NCBI GenBank assembly: GCA_009773555.1
Contig: WSXZ01000001.1
Location: 1 to 61,775, forward strand
Source: Methylocystaceae bacterium
GTDB lineage: Bacteria; Pseudomonadota; Alphaproteobacteria; Rhizobiales; Beijerinckiaceae
Length of the DNA: 61,775 nucleotides
Reading direction: 5' to 3'
Part shown: piece after piece, positions 39,652 through 52,800 of the stretch
How the letters are laid out: every line of letters starts with the position of its first letter
How positions within the stretch are numbered: the first letter of the stretch is position 1
Translations under genes and position numbers: made by a program
Notes under the pieces: model-generated
Seen by the model: the letters and a program-made list of their open reading frames with translations, nothing else
Database searches by the model: none
Told to the model about the DNA's origin: nothing

Positions 39652-39981
39652 ATGCGTAAGTCTTTGAAACTGGCGTTGGGCCTCGCGTTGGTTGGCGCGC
39701 TTGCTTCGAGCGACGCTCTCGCGAAATCGAAACAACGCGCGCCTGCCGCGACAGGTCAGGTCACCGCGACGCAGGGCGACGATTTTCCGATTCCGCTCCC
39801 GCATAATCTGACGACGGGCAAGGATTGGCTCGACGACGGCGCGGCGCCGGACGCGGCGAAGGGAAATCTGCAGCCCAATCGTTACGCCAACGACAATTAC
39901 TTCCTGGAGCAGCAGGATTTCTCGCTGCAAGATCCGCAGCGCTACAATGAAATCGGTCAGTATTTCGATTACGGCTGGTGA
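39652..39981 (+). CDS. Small exported protein (hypothetical)
   Basis: The 109-residue protein begins with a clear signal peptide (KSLKLALGLALVGALASSDALA), cleaved near residue 24. The mature part is hydrophilic and acidic, with NDNYFLEQQDFSLQDPQRYNE near the end and a terminal Trp. I do not recognise a family. It follows purH by 70 bases with its own purine-rich leader, and a hairpin after its stop codon looks like a terminator. Confidence 0.7.
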   Translation: MRKSLKLALGLALVGALASSDALAKSKQRAPAATGQVTATQGDDFPIPLPHNLTTGKDWLDDGAAPDAAKGNLQPNRYANDNYFLEQQDFSLQDPQRYNEIGQYFDYGW

Positions 39982-40003
39982 GCCGCGCGCGCCCTGAAAT
40001 GAA

Positions 40004-40026
40004 AAGGCCGGCGTGGGCCGGCCCCT
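40004..40026. terminator. Candidate bidirectional terminator
   Basis: The hairpin aaggccggc-gtgg-gccggcccctt lies between two convergent genes ending at 39981 and 40052. The A-run on its left (gaaaa) and the CCTT on its right would give weak U-tracts on either strand. Position and symmetry support a shared terminator. Confidence 0.5.
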
Positions 40027-40051
40027 TCCTGACGATGGGATCTTGGCCGCA

Positions 40052-40315
40052 TTAGCACGTCGGCACGGTGCGGTAGCCGATGACATAGCCATAGCGGCTA
40101 TAGATCGGCTCGCGAACGTAACCGCAATCCGGCTCGCTCGCGGCGGCCGCCGCCACTGCGCCTAACGCGAGCGCGCCGCCCACGGCGAAGGGCGCCCAGC
40201 CATAGCCGTGATGGTGCCATTTGGACCAGGCCAATGCCGGCGTGGCGCTCGCGACCGCCCCCAACATGACGCTGGCGGCAAGGCTCGTAGAGATGATCTT
40301 TTTCAACGTGGACAT
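40052..40315 (-). CDS. Small exported Ala/Gly/His-rich protein (hypothetical)
   Basis: The 87-residue protein has a signal peptide (STLKKIISTSLAASVMLGAVASATPALA) followed by WSKWHHHGYGWAPF, an alanine-rich hydrophobic stretch, and a tail with two cysteines (PDCGYVREPIYSRYGY and the final Cys) that could form a disulfide. Proteins with this layout are common in Hyphomicrobiales and uncharacterised. ATG 40315 has gaggagaa upstream, which decides it against a longer frame. It converges on the gene at 39652. Confidence 0.75.
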   Translation of the reverse strand: MSTLKKIISTSLAASVMLGAVASATPALAWSKWHHHGYGWAPFAVGGALALGAVAAAAASEPDCGYVREPIYSRYGYVIGYRTVPTC

Positions 40316-40437
40316 GAGGTTCTCCTCGGCGTTCTCACTCGTCACTTGGCGAGTAGACGCACTCTAGCGAGAGCCTCCCCCGACGTTCGTGCGTCGGCGC
40401 ACAGGACGCATGCGCAGGTTATTTTGACGTCGCGCGT

Positions 40438-41508
40438 CTACGCCTCGCTCTGCGCGAGGAGTTTTTGCTGATGATCGGTCGTCAGCGCGTCGATGATCTC
40501 GTCGAACTCGCCTTCCATCACGCGGTCGAGCTTATACAGCGTGAGATTGATGCGATGATCGGTGACGCGTCCCTGCGGAAAATTATAGGTGCGGATACGT
40601 TCGGAACGATCGCCCGAGCCGACCTGCTGTTTGCGATCGTCCGAACGCTCCTTGTCGAGGCGCTGGCGTTCGGCGTCATAGAGACGCGAGCGAAGAACAT
40701 TCATCGCCTTGGCTCTGTTGCGATGTTGAGAGCGCTCCTCCTGCATCATCACCACGATGCCCGATGGAATATGAGTGATGCGGATGGCCGACTCGGTCTT
40801 GTTGACGTGCTGGCCGCCGGCGCCTTGCGCGCGCATCGTATCGATCTGCAAATCCTTCTCGTCGATGTCGACGTCGACATCCTCGGCCTGCGGCAGCACC
40901 GCGACCGTCGCGGCCGACGTGTGGATTCGACCCTGCGTCTCGGTTTCCGGGACGCGCTGGACGCGGTGCACGCCCGACTCGAATTTCAGCCGGCCATAGA
41001 CGCCGCGACCGATGATCTCGGCGACGATTTCCTTGAATCCGCCAAGCTGGCCGGGGCTTTCGGACACGATCTCAATGCGCCAGCCCTTGAGCGCCGCATA
41101 TCTCTGATAGGCGCGGAAGAGATCGCCGCCGAACAGCGCCGCCTCGTCGCCGCCGGTGCCGGCGCGCACTTCAAGAATGACGCCCTTCTCGTCTGCTTCG
41201 TCCTTCGGCAGCAGCGCCAGTTTCAGCGCGCTTTCCGCCGCCGCAAGTCGTTCGTGTGCGGCCTCCATCTCGCTTTCAGCCAGCCCGCGCATTTCGGCGT
41301 CGAGCGAGGCGTCAGCGAGCATGGCGGAAAGATCGTCGGATTCTTTCTGCGCCGCGCGATAGGCGCGAATCCTGTCGACGACCGCGTCGAGCGTCGCGCG
41401 TTCGCGCGAGAGCGCGACGAACGCCTGCCCGTCGGCGCCGACGGCGAGCTTGTCGCCGATCTCGTCGTAGCGGCGCAGAATGAGGTCGAGCTTGTCTTGA
41501 GCGAACAT
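40438..41508 (-). CDS. prfA: Peptide chain release factor 1
   Basis: RF1 recognises UAA and UAG in the ribosomal A site and triggers release of the finished peptide. The 356-residue protein has the catalytic GGQ motif ([20 protein letters not shown]) near residue 230, the stop-codon-recognition PET tripeptide in [10 protein letters not shown], and [12 protein letters not shown] in the first half. The glutamine of GGQ is the target of PrmC (17159-18058). It lies 57 bases after ptsP on the same strand, the usual ptsP-prfA order of alphaproteobacteria; prmC, which often follows, is elsewhere. Confidence 0.98.
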   Translation of the reverse strand: MFAQDKLDLILRRYDEIGDKLAVGADGQAFVALSRERATLDAVVDRIRAYRAAQKESDDLSAMLADASLDAEMRGLAESEMEAAHERLAAAESALKLALLPKDEADEKGVILEVRAGTGGDEAALFGGDLFRAYQRYAALKGWRIEIVSESPGQLGGFKEIVAEIIGRGVYGRLKFESGVHRVQRVPETETQGRIHTSAATVAVLPQAEDVDVDIDEKDLQIDTMRAQGAGGQHVNKTESAIRITHIPSGIVVMMQEERSQHRNRAKAMNVLRSRLYDAERQRLDKERSDDRKQQVGSGDRSERIRTYNFPQGRVTDHRINLTLYKLDRVMEGEFDEIIDALTTDHQQKLLAQSEA

Positions 41509-41565
41509 GGGGAGGAGGCTTCCCGAGCAATGGTGAGGGCGACGGCGTGAAGAAAGGGGGGCTCG

Positions 41566-43830
41566 CTACAAGGGCACGCCGCGCGCGATCGCATAATCGC
41601 GCAATTGCTCGCGCACTGAAGCGCTGCCGTCGTCGGACGCGAGCAGCGAGGCGAGATACATCTGCGCCTCTTCGAGATTGAGATTGAGGATCATTGATTT
41701 GACCGGACCGATGGCGGAAGCCGCCATCGACAGCGAGCGGTAGCCGATGCCGAGCAGCGCCAGCGCCTCGAGCGGGCGGCCGCCCATCTCGCCGCAGAGG
41801 GTCACCGGCGCGTTGTGCCGCGCGCCCGCCGTGACGATGCGCTCGAGCGCGCGCAGCACCGGCCGGGAGAGATTGTCGTAACGCTTCGAGACGCGCGTGT
41901 TATCGCGGTCGGCCGCATACATGTATTGCACCAGATCGTTCGATCCGACCGACAGAAAATCCGCGCGCTCGGCGATAAGATCGATTTCCCACAGGAGCGA
42001 CGGCACTTCCACCATCGCGCCGAGCTCCAACCGCGTCGGCAGCGGATGGCGATGATGCGTGATGTGGTCGAGTTCCCGCAGCGCAATCGCTTTCGCCGCG
42101 TCAAATTCGGCGACATTGGCGATCATCGGGAACATGATGCGCAGATCGCGATGGGCGCCCGCTTTCAGCATCGCGCGCAGCTGCATGCGCAAAAGACCCG
42201 GCCTGTCGAGACCGATGCGGATGGCGCGCCAACCGAGCGCCGGGTTCTCCTCTTCGATCTTCGCCATATAGGGAAGAATCTTGTCGGAGCCGATGTCGAG
42301 GGTGCGAAACGTGATCGGCTTATCCGGCGCGGCGTCGAGCACGGCTTTGTAGAAGCGATACTGCTCGTCCATGCGCGGAAAGCGCGGCGCGAGCATGAAT
42401 TGCAACTCGGTGCGGAAGAGTCCGATCGAATTCGCGCCGGTCTCATGCAGATGCGGCATGTCGATCGCCAGGCCCGCGTTCATGTGCAGCCCGATTTCGA
42501 CGCCGTCCTTGGTGACCGCCGGCACATCGCGCAGCTTGGCGTATTGCTCCTGACGCCGCGCCCGCAGCCGCGCCTTTTCGGCATAGGCGCTCTGCACGTC
42601 GGGCTGCGGCCGCACATGCACTTCGCCGGTCGTGCCGTCGACGATGATCGGATCGCCGGTTTCGACGATGTCGATCAGGCCGGCGACGAGCCCCACGGTG
42701 GCGATGCCAAGCGCGCGCGCGACAATCGCGACGTGGCTCGTCGGCCCGCCTTCCTCCAGCACGAGGCCGCGCAGCCGCTTGCGGTCATAGTCGAGAAGCG
42801 CCGCCGGTCCCATGGTGCGCGCCACGATGATGGCGTTTTCCGGCACGCTGTCGCGATCGGCCACGTAGCTCTGACCGGTCAGCTGATGCAGCAGGCGGTT
42901 GGCGATATCGTCGAGATCGTGCAGGCGGTCGCGCAGATAGGGATCGGTCTGACGCTGCATGCGGGCGCGCGCGTCGTTCTGGACGCGCTCGACCGCGGCC
43001 TCCGCCGTCAGCCCGGTCATCACCGCTTCGCGCAGGCGGCGCACCCAGCCCCGGTCATAGGCCACCATGCGCACGGTTTCGAGCACGTCGCGCGGCTCGC
43101 CGGCGGCGATCCGGTCGCTATGCGCGACGAGTTCGTCGATCGACTGGCGCATCGCGTCGATCGCATGTTCGAGCCTCGCGAGTTCAGAGGGCATGTCCTC
43201 GGCGACGAGCTGCTTGATGACGACGCGCGGCTCGTGCAGCAGCACATGGCCGAGGCCGACGCCTTCCGCCATCGGCGCGCCTCTCAGCGACGCCGGGCGA
43301 TAGAGCGCGAGATCGCGCGGGTCTTCGATCGCCTGCAATTCGCCCGAGGCGATCAGCTCGGCGAGCAGCATCGCCGTCGTCTGCAGCGCCTCGATCTCTT
43401 CTTCCGAATAAACCCGGCGCACCTTGTTCTGCACGACGAGCACGCCGAGCGTGTTGCCGCCGCGCAGGATCGGCACGCCAAGGAAGGAGTGATAGGCGTC
43501 TTCGCCCGTCTCAGGCTTGTAGGAGAAGGAGGGATGCTCCTGCGCCTCCGAGAGGGCGAGAGGCTCGGCGCTCTTGGCGATCAGGCCGACAAGGCCTTCG
43601 CCCGCGTGCATTGTGGTGAGATGCACGGCCTCGCGGTTCAGGCCCTCTGTGGCGTAGAGCTCCAAGCGCTGGTCGGCGCGCAGCACATAAACGGAACAAA
43701 CCTCGGCGACCATATTCGCGGCGATCTGCACCACGATCTTGTCGAGCCGCGCCTGCGCGCTTACCGGTTCCGCGCTGATCTCGCGGAGGCGGCGCAGCAG
43801 AAGGCGAGGGCCGCCGAGAGCGCTTCGCAT
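41566..43830 (-). CDS. ptsP: Phosphoenolpyruvate-protein phosphotransferase PtsP (EI-Ntr)
   Basis: EI-Ntr transfers phosphate from PEP to NPr at the head of the nitrogen phosphotransferase chain, which has regulatory rather than sugar-transport roles. The 754-residue protein starts with a GAF domain (about 25-165) and continues with the PEP-utilising N-terminal, phosphohistidine and TIM-barrel domains. The phospho-acceptor is His366 in [40 protein letters not shown] and the catalytic Cys679 in TLCGEMGG follow. ATG 43830 is the family start; 50 extra residues upstream look spurious. Confidence 0.96.
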   Translation of the reverse strand: MRSALGGPRLLLRRLREISAEPVSAQARLDKIVVQIAANMVAEVCSVYVLRADQRLELYATEGLNREAVHLTTMHAGEGLVGLIAKSAEPLALSEAQEHPSFSYKPETGEDAYHSFLGVPILRGGNTLGVLVVQNKVRRVYSEEEIEALQTTAMLLAELIASGELQAIEDPRDLALYRPASLRGAPMAEGVGLGHVLLHEPRVVIKQLVAEDMPSELARLEHAIDAMRQSIDELVAHSDRIAAGEPRDVLETVRMVAYDRGWVRRLREAVMTGLTAEAAVERVQNDARARMQRQTDPYLRDRLHDLDDIANRLLHQLTGQSYVADRDSVPENAIIVARTMGPAALLDYDRKRLRGLVLEEGGPTSHVAIVARALGIATVGLVAGLIDIVETGDPIIVDGTTGEVHVRPQPDVQSAYAEKARLRARRQEQYAKLRDVPAVTKDGVEIGLHMNAGLAIDMPHLHETGANSIGLFRTELQFMLAPRFPRMDEQYRFYKAVLDAAPDKPITFRTLDIGSDKILPYMAKIEEENPALGWRAIRIGLDRPGLLRMQLRAMLKAGAHRDLRIMFPMIANVAEFDAAKAIALRELDHITHHRHPLPTRLELGAMVEVPSLLWEIDLIAERADFLSVGSNDLVQYMYAADRDNTRVSKRYDNLSRPVLRALERIVTAGARHNAPVTLCGEMGGRPLEALALLGIGYRSLSMAASAIGPVKSMILNLNLEEAQMYLASLLASDDGSASVREQLRDYAIARGVPL

Positions 43831-44149
43831 CCAATCCGTTCCCGTTTTCCTAGAACTTCGCGGGTGGCCACACCGCAAAAAAACCGCCATGCGCCTGGAG
43901 ATTGCGACGGTGGCCCTCAAGCAGCGTATATTGGCGCCGTCCGCGCTCCGCAAGCGCGGCCAAGAAGCGCAGCGACGCAAGGAACATACCGTTATTGCAA
44001 AGCTTGGCGAATCGGCTTGCCGGCAGGGCTCGAAGCCTCTACCACTTTCCGATCAAAGTCTGGCGATGACAGCCCGCCCACGCGCTTGGCGCCCGCCATC
44101 GGCCACGCCAGACGCGTTCTCCGAGCCTGCGGCATCGAGAAGAGAGTTC

Positions 44150-47017
44150 GTGCGTCTGAAAAAATACCTGATTGCGCTCTTTTTGTTCATCCTTTCCGCT
44201 CAGGCCGTCGCCATGGAGTCGGTGCGGGTGCCGCAAGGCGCGCGGGCGATCGATCTCACCAATGTCATCGAGAAACATTCCTCGCAGGGCGACCGGCTGC
44301 AGGTCTCGACCGCGCCGGGCTCGGACGGCATCGTCCGCCGTATCGAGGTCGGCGCCAAGGAGGCCGGCAGCCAGCCCAACTGGATCGTTTTCGCGCTCAC
44401 CAACGACACGGATGAGCAGATCGAGCGCCTGATCGTCGCCCCGCATTACCGCCTGCAGGGCTCGGGCGTCATCTGGCCCGATCTCGGCTCGACGCGCATT
44501 TCGGCGATCACCGCGAGCCAGGGGTTTCCGCCCGAGGCCGAAGACGCCTCGGACGCCGACGTTTTCCGGCTGACGCTCGATCCCGGAACGACGGTCACCT
44601 ATGTCGCGGAGCTGCGCACGCCGAACCTGCCGCAGCTCTATTTGTGGGAGCCCGCGGCCTATAAGGACAAGGTGACGAGCCTGACCCTCTACAAGGGCAT
44701 CGTCATCGGCATCGCCGGCCTGCTCGCGCTGTTTCTGACCATCGTCTTCGTGGTGAAAGGCGCGGTCATCTTCCCGGCGGCGGCGGCGCTCGCCTGGGCG
44801 GTGCTGGCCTATGTGTGCATCGATTTCGGCTTCTGGGACAAGATTTTCGGCTTTGACGCCAACGCCAACCGCATTTGGCGCGCCGGCGCCGAAACGGTTC
44901 TGTCGGCGACGCTCGTCGTCTTCCTTTTCGCCTATCTGAACCTCAACCGCTGGCATGTGCGCGCCTGGCACGTCGCCGCCCTATGGCTGCTGATTCTGTT
45001 GGACCTCGTCGGCCTGGCGGTGTTCGACGCGCCTGTCGCCGCAGGCGTTGCGCGCATCTCGCTGGCGACGGCCGCCGTCGTCGGCTTCGTGCTGATTCTC
45101 TATCTCGCGACGCACGGCTTCGATCGGGCCATCATGCTGATCCCGACGTGGTTCCTGCTGGCCGTGTGGGTCGCGACGGCCGGATTTGCAGTGGCCGGCT
45201 GGATCACCAACGATCTTGTCTCTCCGGCGCTCGTCGGGGGCCTGGTGCTCATCGTGATGCTGATCGGATTCACGGTGATGCAAAACGCCTTCGCCGCCGG
45301 CGGGCTTTCGCACGGGGCCATCAGCGACGTCGAACGCAAGGCCCTCGCGCTGACCGGCGCGAATGAGATCGTGTTCGACTGGGACGTTCCGTCGGACCAC
45401 ATCTACGTCAGCCCGGAGGCGGAAGCGGCGCTCGGACTCGACCGCGGCGGGCTCGAGGGCGCCGCCTCCTCCTGGCTCGATCTGCTGCATCCCTTCGAGC
45501 AGGACCGCTATCGCGCCTGCCTCGACGCCATTCTCGAGCAGCGGCGCGGCCGCATCAATCAGGACTTCCGCCTCCGCGCCGCCGACGGCCACTATCTCTG
45601 CTACCGGCTGCGGGCGCGGCCCGTCGTCGGCCCGGACGGCGAGGTGATCCGCGTCGTCGGCACGCTCAATGACGTGACCGACGAGCGCAACGCCCAGGAA
45701 CGTCTGCTGCACGACGCCGTGCATGACAATCTGACGGGCCTGCCGAACCGCGAATTGTTCTGCGACCGGCTGGAGGCCGCGCTGATTCTCGCGCGCATGG
45801 AAAAGGACGTGCGCCCGACCATCCTCGTCATCGACATCGACCGCTTCAAGCAGATCAATGAGCAGGTCGGCATGGCCATGGGCGACAGCATTCTGCTCAC
45901 CGTGGCGCATCGCCTGACGCGGCTGTTGCAGCCTCAAGACACGCTGGCGCGACTTTCCGGCGATACATTCGCGATCATCCTCGTTTCGGAGTCGCACGCC
46001 GACCACGTCATCTCCATCGCCGATTCGGTGCGCCGCGCGCTGTCTATTCCGGTGCGCTTCACCGACCAGGAGATCGCGCTGTTCGCCTCGATCGGCATCG
46101 CGCTTTACGACCAGCAGACGCATCCCGGCGCGGGCGATATGCTGGAAGACGCCCAAATCGCGATGCGCCACGCCAAGCGTTCGGGCGGCAACCGCATCGA
46201 AGTCTTCCGCCCGGCCATGCGCGCGCAGCGCTCCGATCGCCTGACGCTCGAGGCCGATCTGCGGCGGGCGCTGGAGCGGGGCGAGATCAAGGTGTTCTTT
46301 CAGCCGATCGTCAGGCTCGAGGATCGCACTATCGCCGGGTTCGAGGCCTTGCTGCGGTGGGACCATCTGCGCCTGGGTCGGCTCGAGCCTTCCGAATTCA
46401 TTCCCATCGCCGAGCAGACGGGGCTGATCGTCGACCTCGGACTTCTGGCCTTAGAGCGCACGGCGCGCGAACTCGCGGCCTGGCAACGCGCGCTTGCGGT
46501 CGATCCGCCGATTTTCGCCTCCGTCAATGTCTCGTCGCGCCAGCTCTTGCGTCACGACCTCCTGCGCGACGTCAAAAGCGTGTTGATGCGCAATGACATC
46601 GCCAAAGGCAGCCTGAAACTCGAACTGACCGAGAGTCTGGTGATGGAGAATCCCGAATATGCCGCGCAGATGCTGGCGCGCATCAGGGAGCTCGGCGCAG
46701 GGCTGTCGCTCGACGATTTCGGCGCCGGCTATTCGTCGCTCGCCTATTTGCAGCGCTTCCCTTTCGACACGATCAAGATCGACCGTTCCTTCATCAAGCA
46801 GTCCGGCAAGGGCGCGCGCCCCATCATTCTGCGCTCGGTCATTGCGCTGGCGCAGGATCTCGGCATGGACGTCGTCGCCGAGGGCGCGGAGACCGAGCAG
46901 GACGCCATCGAGCTTTATCAGCTCGGCTGCGGCTTCGCGCAGGGCTACGCCTTTGGGCGCCCGATCAGCGCGCGGGACGCCCGCCGCCTCGTCGGAGCCG
47001 CGCCGGAAGCGGCATAG
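44150..47017 (+). CDS. Membrane PAS-GGDEF-EAL protein, probable c-di-GMP phosphodiesterase
   Basis: This 955-residue protein starts at a GTG behind agaagagag. It has a signal peptide (1-22), an extracytoplasmic beta-rich domain (about 25-175), seven or eight transmembrane helices (183-380) in a 7TM-DISM-like layout, a PAS domain (395-515), a GGDEF domain (523-690) and an EAL domain (700-945). The cyclase motif is degenerate, SGDTF at 603-607 instead of GGDEF. The EAL domain keeps EALLRW (732-737), [22 protein letters not shown] and KIDRSF, so it should hydrolyse c-di-GMP. The extracellular ligand is unknown. Confidence 0.92.
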   Translation: MRLKKYLIALFLFILSAQAVAMESVRVPQGARAIDLTNVIEKHSSQGDRLQVSTAPGSDGIVRRIEVGAKEAGSQPNWIVFALTNDTDEQIERLIVAPHYRLQGSGVIWPDLGSTRISAITASQGFPPEAEDASDADVFRLTLDPGTTVTYVAELRTPNLPQLYLWEPAAYKDKVTSLTLYKGIVIGIAGLLALFLTIVFVVKGAVIFPAAAALAWAVLAYVCIDFGFWDKIFGFDANANRIWRAGAETVLSATLVVFLFAYLNLNRWHVRAWHVAALWLLILLDLVGLAVFDAPVAAGVARISLATAAVVGFVLILYLATHGFDRAIMLIPTWFLLAVWVATAGFAVAGWITNDLVSPALVGGLVLIVMLIGFTVMQNAFAAGGLSHGAISDVERKALALTGANEIVFDWDVPSDHIYVSPEAEAALGLDRGGLEGAASSWLDLLHPFEQDRYRACLDAILEQRRGRINQDFRLRAADGHYLCYRLRARPVVGPDGEVIRVVGTLNDVTDERNAQERLLHDAVHDNLTGLPNRELFCDRLEAALILARMEKDVRPTILVIDIDRFKQINEQVGMAMGDSILLTVAHRLTRLLQPQDTLARLSGDTFAIILVSESHADHVISIADSVRRALSIPVRFTDQEIALFASIGIALYDQQTHPGAGDMLEDAQIAMRHAKRSGGNRIEVFRPAMRAQRSDRLTLEADLRRALERGEIKVFFQPIVRLEDRTIAGFEALLRWDHLRLGRLEPSEFIPIAEQTGLIVDLGLLALERTARELAAWQRALAVDPPIFASVNVSSRQLLRHDLLRDVKSVLMRNDIAKGSLKLELTESLVMENPEYAAQMLARIRELGAGLSLDDFGAGYSSLAYLQRFPFDTIKIDRSFIKQSGKGARPIILRSVIALAQDLGMDVVAEGAETEQDAIELYQLGCGFAQGYAFGRPISARDARRLVGAAPEAA

Positions 47018-47031
47018 GGGGAGTCCGATCT

Positions 47032-49735
<2,704 letters not shown>

Positions 49736-49763
49736 AATTCAGCGCTCGTCGCAGATAGGGCGT

Positions 49764-49873
49764 TTCCCTCCCCTCGACGGGGAGGGTGGCTTGCGGAGCA
49801 AGCCGGGTGGGGTGAATTCTATTACCCCCACCCGATCGCCTTTGGCGATCGACCTCCCCGCAAGGGGGAGGTA
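49764..49873. repeat. Nested palindromic repeat, family B, between ligA and the hydroxylase gene
   Basis: The left half reads ccctcccctcgacggggaggg with a ggcttgcggagcaagcc stem. The right half reads cccccacccgatcgcctttgg and ends cctccccgcaagggggagg. The outer arms pair (cctcccc facing ggggagg). It fills the space between two convergent genes and ends within about 10 bases of the hydroxylase stop codon. Confidence 0.85.
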
Positions 49874-49881
49874 GCGCGCCC

Positions 49882-50529
49882 TCACACCGCGCGCGCGCCG
49901 GGCGTCTCGTCCTTGCGATAGGCCGTGCCGAACACATAGTCCCACCAGATCGCGTGAACGCCGAAGCCTTTCTCGGCATCGCGGAAATGATGCAGCATGT
50001 GCAGGCGCTTCACCATGCGGGCGAAGTCGGATTTCGGCTGCCCGTGATGCGTCCAGTAGTGCACGCAATCATAGATCACATAGCCCGTGATGAAGCCGGC
50101 CAGCGCCGGCCACGCGAATGTCGCGCCAAAAATCAGGCGGGCGCAGACGAGCGCGATCAACATGATCGGCGCTGAGAGCAGCGGCGGCATGACGAGCCGC
50201 AGCGGGTCGTTGGGATAGATGTGATGTACGCCGTGGATGAGGAACTGGAAGCGCGGTCCAAGCCCGAACGGCAGCGCGAACACGGTGTGGAAGAGATAGC
50301 GGTGGCCGAAATATTCGGTCAGCGTCCAGCCGAGATAGCCGACGACAAGACCCAGTAAGACGAGCGTCAGACTGTTGAACGTGAGCGAATAGATCACCAG
50401 GCCGAGAATGATCGGGCAATAGACGATCACCGGCGTCAAATGATGCACGCGCGACAGCTTATCGAGAAGATCGCTCTCGAAGAGGCGGGGCGAAGCGTCG
50501 AGCGCTTCAGTTCTTACGTCCTGCGTCAT
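49882..50529 (-). CDS. Fatty acid 2-hydroxylase family protein (FA2H/Scs7-like)
   Basis: The 215-residue integral membrane di-iron enzyme has four or five hydrophobic segments. The histidine boxes are in the order of fatty acid 2-hydroxylases: TEYFGHRYLFH, IHGVHHIYPND followed by RLVMPP, YDCVHYWTHHG, and LHMLHHF followed by GFGVHAIWWDYVFGT. Eukaryotic FA2H/Scs7 hydroxylates C2 of the acyl chain of ceramides; this protein lacks their fused cytochrome b5 domain and would need another electron donor. It starts three bases after the desaturase stop codon with ggag overlapping that stop, so it is the last gene of the operon. Confidence 0.88.
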   Translation of the reverse strand: MTQDVRTEALDASPRLFESDLLDKLSRVHHLTPVIVYCPIILGLVIYSLTFNSLTLVLLGLVVGYLGWTLTEYFGHRYLFHTVFALPFGLGPRFQFLIHGVHHIYPNDPLRLVMPPLLSAPIMLIALVCARLIFGATFAWPALAGFITGYVIYDCVHYWTHHGQPKSDFARMVKRLHMLHHFRDAEKGFGVHAIWWDYVFGTAYRKDETPGARAV

Positions 50530-50532
50530 GAC

Positions 50533-51528
50533 TTACTCCGCCGGCGCGACGACAGGCGCTACGCGCTCCGCCGCCTGCGTGACATTTTCCGACCGCGTGC
50601 CGAGCGAATAGGTCGGATCGAAAATGAAGGTGACAAGCAGCGCCGTCCAGGAGCGATGGCAGCGCAGATCGTCATAGAACTCCGGCGCCATCGCCTTCAG
50701 CTCCGGCAAGCGATTCCACGGGATCTCGTGAAAATCGTGATGCTCGTTGTGATAGCCGATGTTGAGCGCGAGCGTGTTGAGCGGCCCGTAATAGTCGAAC
50801 GTTCCCTGATCGGGGCCGAAGGCGAAATGCTCCTGCAGCCAGCGCGCGCTCAATGGATGCAGGCCTCCAACCGAGAACCAGAAGGAGAAGAAAAGATAGA
50901 GCAGCGCGTTCGGCCCAAACGCCCAGAGCACGAAAAGATCGAAAACGGCGATGACGGCGGTATTGATATAGGTCCAGGTTCCCCAGATCGGCACCGTGCC
51001 TTTCAGGCGCGACAGGCGCGCAAGCTGAATGACCGGGAAGAAGAAGATCCAAACGGCCTTGCGCCAGCCGCTATTGCCGACCCATTCGACCTCCCATCGG
51101 CTCGGAATGTCGGCGTCATAGTCATAGGCCGACAGATGCGAATGATGCTTGATGTGATAGCAGCGAAAGCCCATCGCCGTCGGAAAGGCGTTGGGAAGAT
51201 CGGCGAGGATCGCCGTCCATTTATTGGCGAGCGGGCTCTCGAAGACGCAATTGTGAATCGCGTCGTGGATGATGACGAAATTGGCGTGATTGGCGAAGGC
51301 GCCGACGCAGATCGCCATCAAGAGCGACAGCCACCAATAGGAAAGGCCGAGCGAACCCAAGATCGCGGCGATGACGAACTGCCCGACGAAAATCGCCGCC
51401 GTGATCTTGAAGGTCACCGGGTCCTTGCCGAAAAGTTCGCGCACTTGCGGATATTTTTCGAGGATCAGCTTGCGCCGCTCGACATGCGAGCGGTCGGCGC
51501 CATTGGCGGTGACGGATATGCCATTCAT
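50533..51528 (-). CDS. Sphingolipid Delta4-desaturase (DES1)-like fatty acid desaturase
   Basis: The 331-residue membrane desaturase has three histidine boxes: HDAIH (88-92), HIKHHSH (125-131) and HNEHHDFHEIP (260 onward). Family landmarks of eukaryotic dihydroceramide desaturases are present in order: an N-terminal HVERRKLILEKYPQVREL, then GGLHPLSARWLQEH, then the YYGPLNTLALNIGYHNEHHDF block and a closing EFYDDL. Those enzymes put a 4,5 trans double bond into dihydroceramide. The ATG overlaps the stop of the acyltransferase gene (ATGA), so the two are translationally coupled. Such a close DES1 relative in a bacterium is unusual. Confidence 0.9.
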   Translation of the reverse strand: MNGISVTANGADRSHVERRKLILEKYPQVRELFGKDPVTFKITAAIFVGQFVIAAILGSLGLSYWWLSLLMAICVGAFANHANFVIIHDAIHNCVFESPLANKWTAILADLPNAFPTAMGFRCYHIKHHSHLSAYDYDADIPSRWEVEWVGNSGWRKAVWIFFFPVIQLARLSRLKGTVPIWGTWTYINTAVIAVFDLFVLWAFGPNALLYLFFSFWFSVGGLHPLSARWLQEHFAFGPDQGTFDYYGPLNTLALNIGYHNEHHDFHEIPWNRLPELKAMAPEFYDDLRCHRSWTALLVTFIFDPTYSLGTRSENVTQAAERVAPVVAPAE

Positions 51529-52739
51529 GCCGTTGCATCCTGTAGCTGAGTTGCCCTGACGCCGTCGCGCATACGCATCGCCTCGTCGCCGCCGCCGACC
51601 GTGAGGCGTTTTTCATAGATGCGATGAATCTTGTCGACCTTGCCGCCGAATATTTCGATCGGCCGGCGCATGTCGGCGTTGCTTTCCAACACCCATCCCG
51701 CTTCGAGATGCGGAACGCGTATTTTCGCATGGCGCCGCCGCATCTCTTCGACCAGCGACAGGAAGATCGCGCCGCCCGTCGCGCTTCTTTGCAGCGTCTT
51801 GCGCGTGCCAAGCAGCAACAGCCGCGCCGACTTGAACTGATGCGAGCGGAATCGCTTAAACGCGCGCGCCCAGCCGAAGGGGAACAGGCGTCCGTTGAGA
51901 TCGGCGAGAATCTCGTTGAGATTGGGAAGCGCGATCGCAAAGGACTGCGGAACGCCGTCAAGCTCGACGACGATGCCGAAATCCTCCGGCACGAGATATT
52001 GCAGCGCGTCGGCGTCGGAGTCGAATTCTTCCTTGGTGAAGGGCACGAAGCCCCAATTGCCGCTCCAGCCGTCGTTGAACAGCTCGGTCATCAGCGCGGT
52101 CTCGCCCTGCTTCAAGGCCTTCATGTTCAAAGGCCGGAGTTTCAAGCGATCGCGCCATTCGCGCCGCGTCGAAATGCGCGCCGGCTTGTCGCTCTCGTCG
52201 CTCGAAATGTCGAAGCGGTAGGACAGTAGGTCTTGCGCCTTCTCATACCCCAGCGCCTCGAGATGGCGCGAGAGATAGGGCGGATGCCAGGGCATGAAAA
52301 ACATCGGCGTCGCATTGAAGCCATCGACAAGAAGTCCGCACTCCTTGTTGACCGACGGCGAAAACGGTCCGTTGATCCGCGCCGCGCCCTTGGCGCGCAG
52401 CCAGTCCTCGGCGGCCTGGGTCAGCGCGCGCACGACCTCGACGTCGTCGATGGCGTCGAGCGCGCCGAACTGCGCGTTGGACGCGCCGACCGGCGTGACG
52501 CCGGGCTTATAGATCTGCGCCATGACGCGGCCGACCCATTGGCCGTCGCGGCGCGCGAGAAATTTCTGCTCTTCGACGAGTTTGTAATGCGGGTTGAGCT
52601 TATGCGCGAAGACGCTCCAGCGCTCGATGTCGAGCGGCGGCGCGAAGCCTGCCGCGCCAGCATAAAGCAGCCGCGGCAGCCTGCAGAAGGTCGCAAAGCG
52701 CAAAGGGCCGTCGACCGGGAGAATCTCGATCCGCGCCAT
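51525..52739 (-). CDS. GNAT-like acyltransferase, candidate bacterial ceramide synthase
   Basis: The 404-residue soluble protein appears to have two GNAT-like halves: an N-terminal one around FLARRDGQWVGRVMAQIY and RINGPFSPSVNKECGLLVDG, and a C-terminal one around TALMTELFNDGWSGNWGFVPFTKEEF. Proteins of this type are often annotated N-acetyltransferase. In Caulobacter a GNAT-related protein (bCerS) was shown to acylate the long-chain base during ceramide synthesis. Homology to that protein is my recollection, and the operon context (serine palmitoyltransferase-like gene upstream, DES1-like downstream) makes the assignment likely. The ATG at 52739 is chosen over a TTG six bases earlier. Confidence 0.75.
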   Translation of the reverse strand: MARIEILPVDGPLRFATFCRLPRLLYAGAAGFAPPLDIERWSVFAHKLNPHYKLVEEQKFLARRDGQWVGRVMAQIYKPGVTPVGASNAQFGALDAIDDVEVVRALTQAAEDWLRAKGAARINGPFSPSVNKECGLLVDGFNATPMFFMPWHPPYLSRHLEALGYEKAQDLLSYRFDISSDESDKPARISTRREWRDRLKLRPLNMKALKQGETALMTELFNDGWSGNWGFVPFTKEEFDSDADALQYLVPEDFGIVVELDGVPQSFAIALPNLNEILADLNGRLFPFGWARAFKRFRSHQFKSARLLLLGTRKTLQRSATGGAIFLSLVEEMRRRHAKIRVPHLEAGWVLESNADMRRPIEIFGGKVDKIHRIYEKRLTVGGGDEAMRMRDGVRATQLQDATA

Positions 52740-52800
52740 ATGCAAGTCCTAGCGGCCGCTGGCCTTAATCGAAAGCGTCAAAGTGACGCGGGAGTCAGCG

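Noticed and set aside
43739-44149. 137-residue extension at the start of the EAL protein
   Set aside because: It overlaps the divergent ptsP start and lacks protein-like composition; the signal peptide begins at GTG 44150.
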